A DNA stretch of 64,000 nucleotides from CAVSRC01 sp963762605. Lineage in GTDB: Bacteria; Pseudomonadota; Alphaproteobacteria; Rhizobiales; Kaistiaceae. This document shows positions 63,918 through 64,000 of this stretch, piece by piece. Below the pieces are notes generated by a model, which worked only from the letters and a program-made list of their open reading frames with translations, was not told the origin of the DNA and did not search any database. The position numbers and the translations under genes were made by a program. The stretch lies in NCBI GenBank assembly GCA_963762605.1, contig CAVXLJ010000018.1:62001-126000 (forward strand), read 5' to 3'. Positions within the stretch are counted from its first letter, which is position 1; every line of letters starts with the position of its first letter.

Positions 63918-64000
63918 GCCGAGCTACCACTTGAACCGGCTGCGTTGCGGGCCTAGCTGTGCGCCGGCCAACGACAGGGCTGTACAATCATGACCGCCAT

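Overview
The window is GC-rich chromosomal DNA of an alphaproteobacterium, most likely a member of the Hyphomicrobiales (Rhizobiales). The support is the aroQ-accB-accC-aat-DUF2155 block next to a DsbA-like protein, an M48 protease and an aminotransferase, a beta-ketoadipate operon with an IclR regulator, and several free-living sugar ABC transporters. No phage, insertion sequence, rRNA operon or CRISPR array was seen.

Layout. 1-7543 holds housekeeping and signalling genes: the end of an MmyB-type regulator, leuA behind a leucine-rich leader peptide, a phosphate-binding-like protein paired with a GGDEF/EAL protein, an MscS channel, a Crp/Fnr regulator and tRNA-Lys(CTT). 7544-27351 is a sugar catabolic island that starts just after the tRNA. 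It contains dhaL, a SorC-regulator/DhaK fusion, transaldolase, transketolase, an RpiB-like isomerase, a second dhaK-dhaL pair, a four-gene ABC importer, a PfkB kinase, a DeoR regulator, a TIM-like isomerase and a HAD phosphatase. 27417-30421 holds two tandem TadG-like von Willebrand proteins with duplicated leaders. 30774-34388 is a second sugar ABC transporter. 34635-42273 is the protocatechuate (pca) operon with a fused pcaDC and a frameshifted pcaB, divergent from an IclR regulator with two PcaR-like operators. 42357-46151 has a GlpD-like dehydrogenase and a dgdA/dgdR pair. 46235-53803 is the conserved aat-accCB-aroQ-dsbA-M48 block, followed by an aminotransferase and an orphan higA. 54170-63917 holds a frameshifted pgi, an SDR/LysR pair, DUF1349 and DUF5672 proteins, a lone molybdopterin dehydrogenase large subunit, a fucosyltransferase-like enzyme and an EamA transporter.

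How the island may work (inference): the ABC importer brings in a ketose such as erythrulose; DhaK/DhaL phosphorylate it; the TIM-like and RpiB-like enzymes isomerise the tetrulose phosphate to erythrose 4-phosphate; and transaldolase and transketolase feed that into central metabolism. The SorC-DhaK fusion would join the kinase subunit directly to the DNA-binding sensor of the pathway. This fusion and its circuit are the most interesting item in the window. Other notable signals are the leuA leader, whose Leu codons can pair with the leuA ribosome-binding site, and the hairpins next to the start codons of the duplicated TadG genes.
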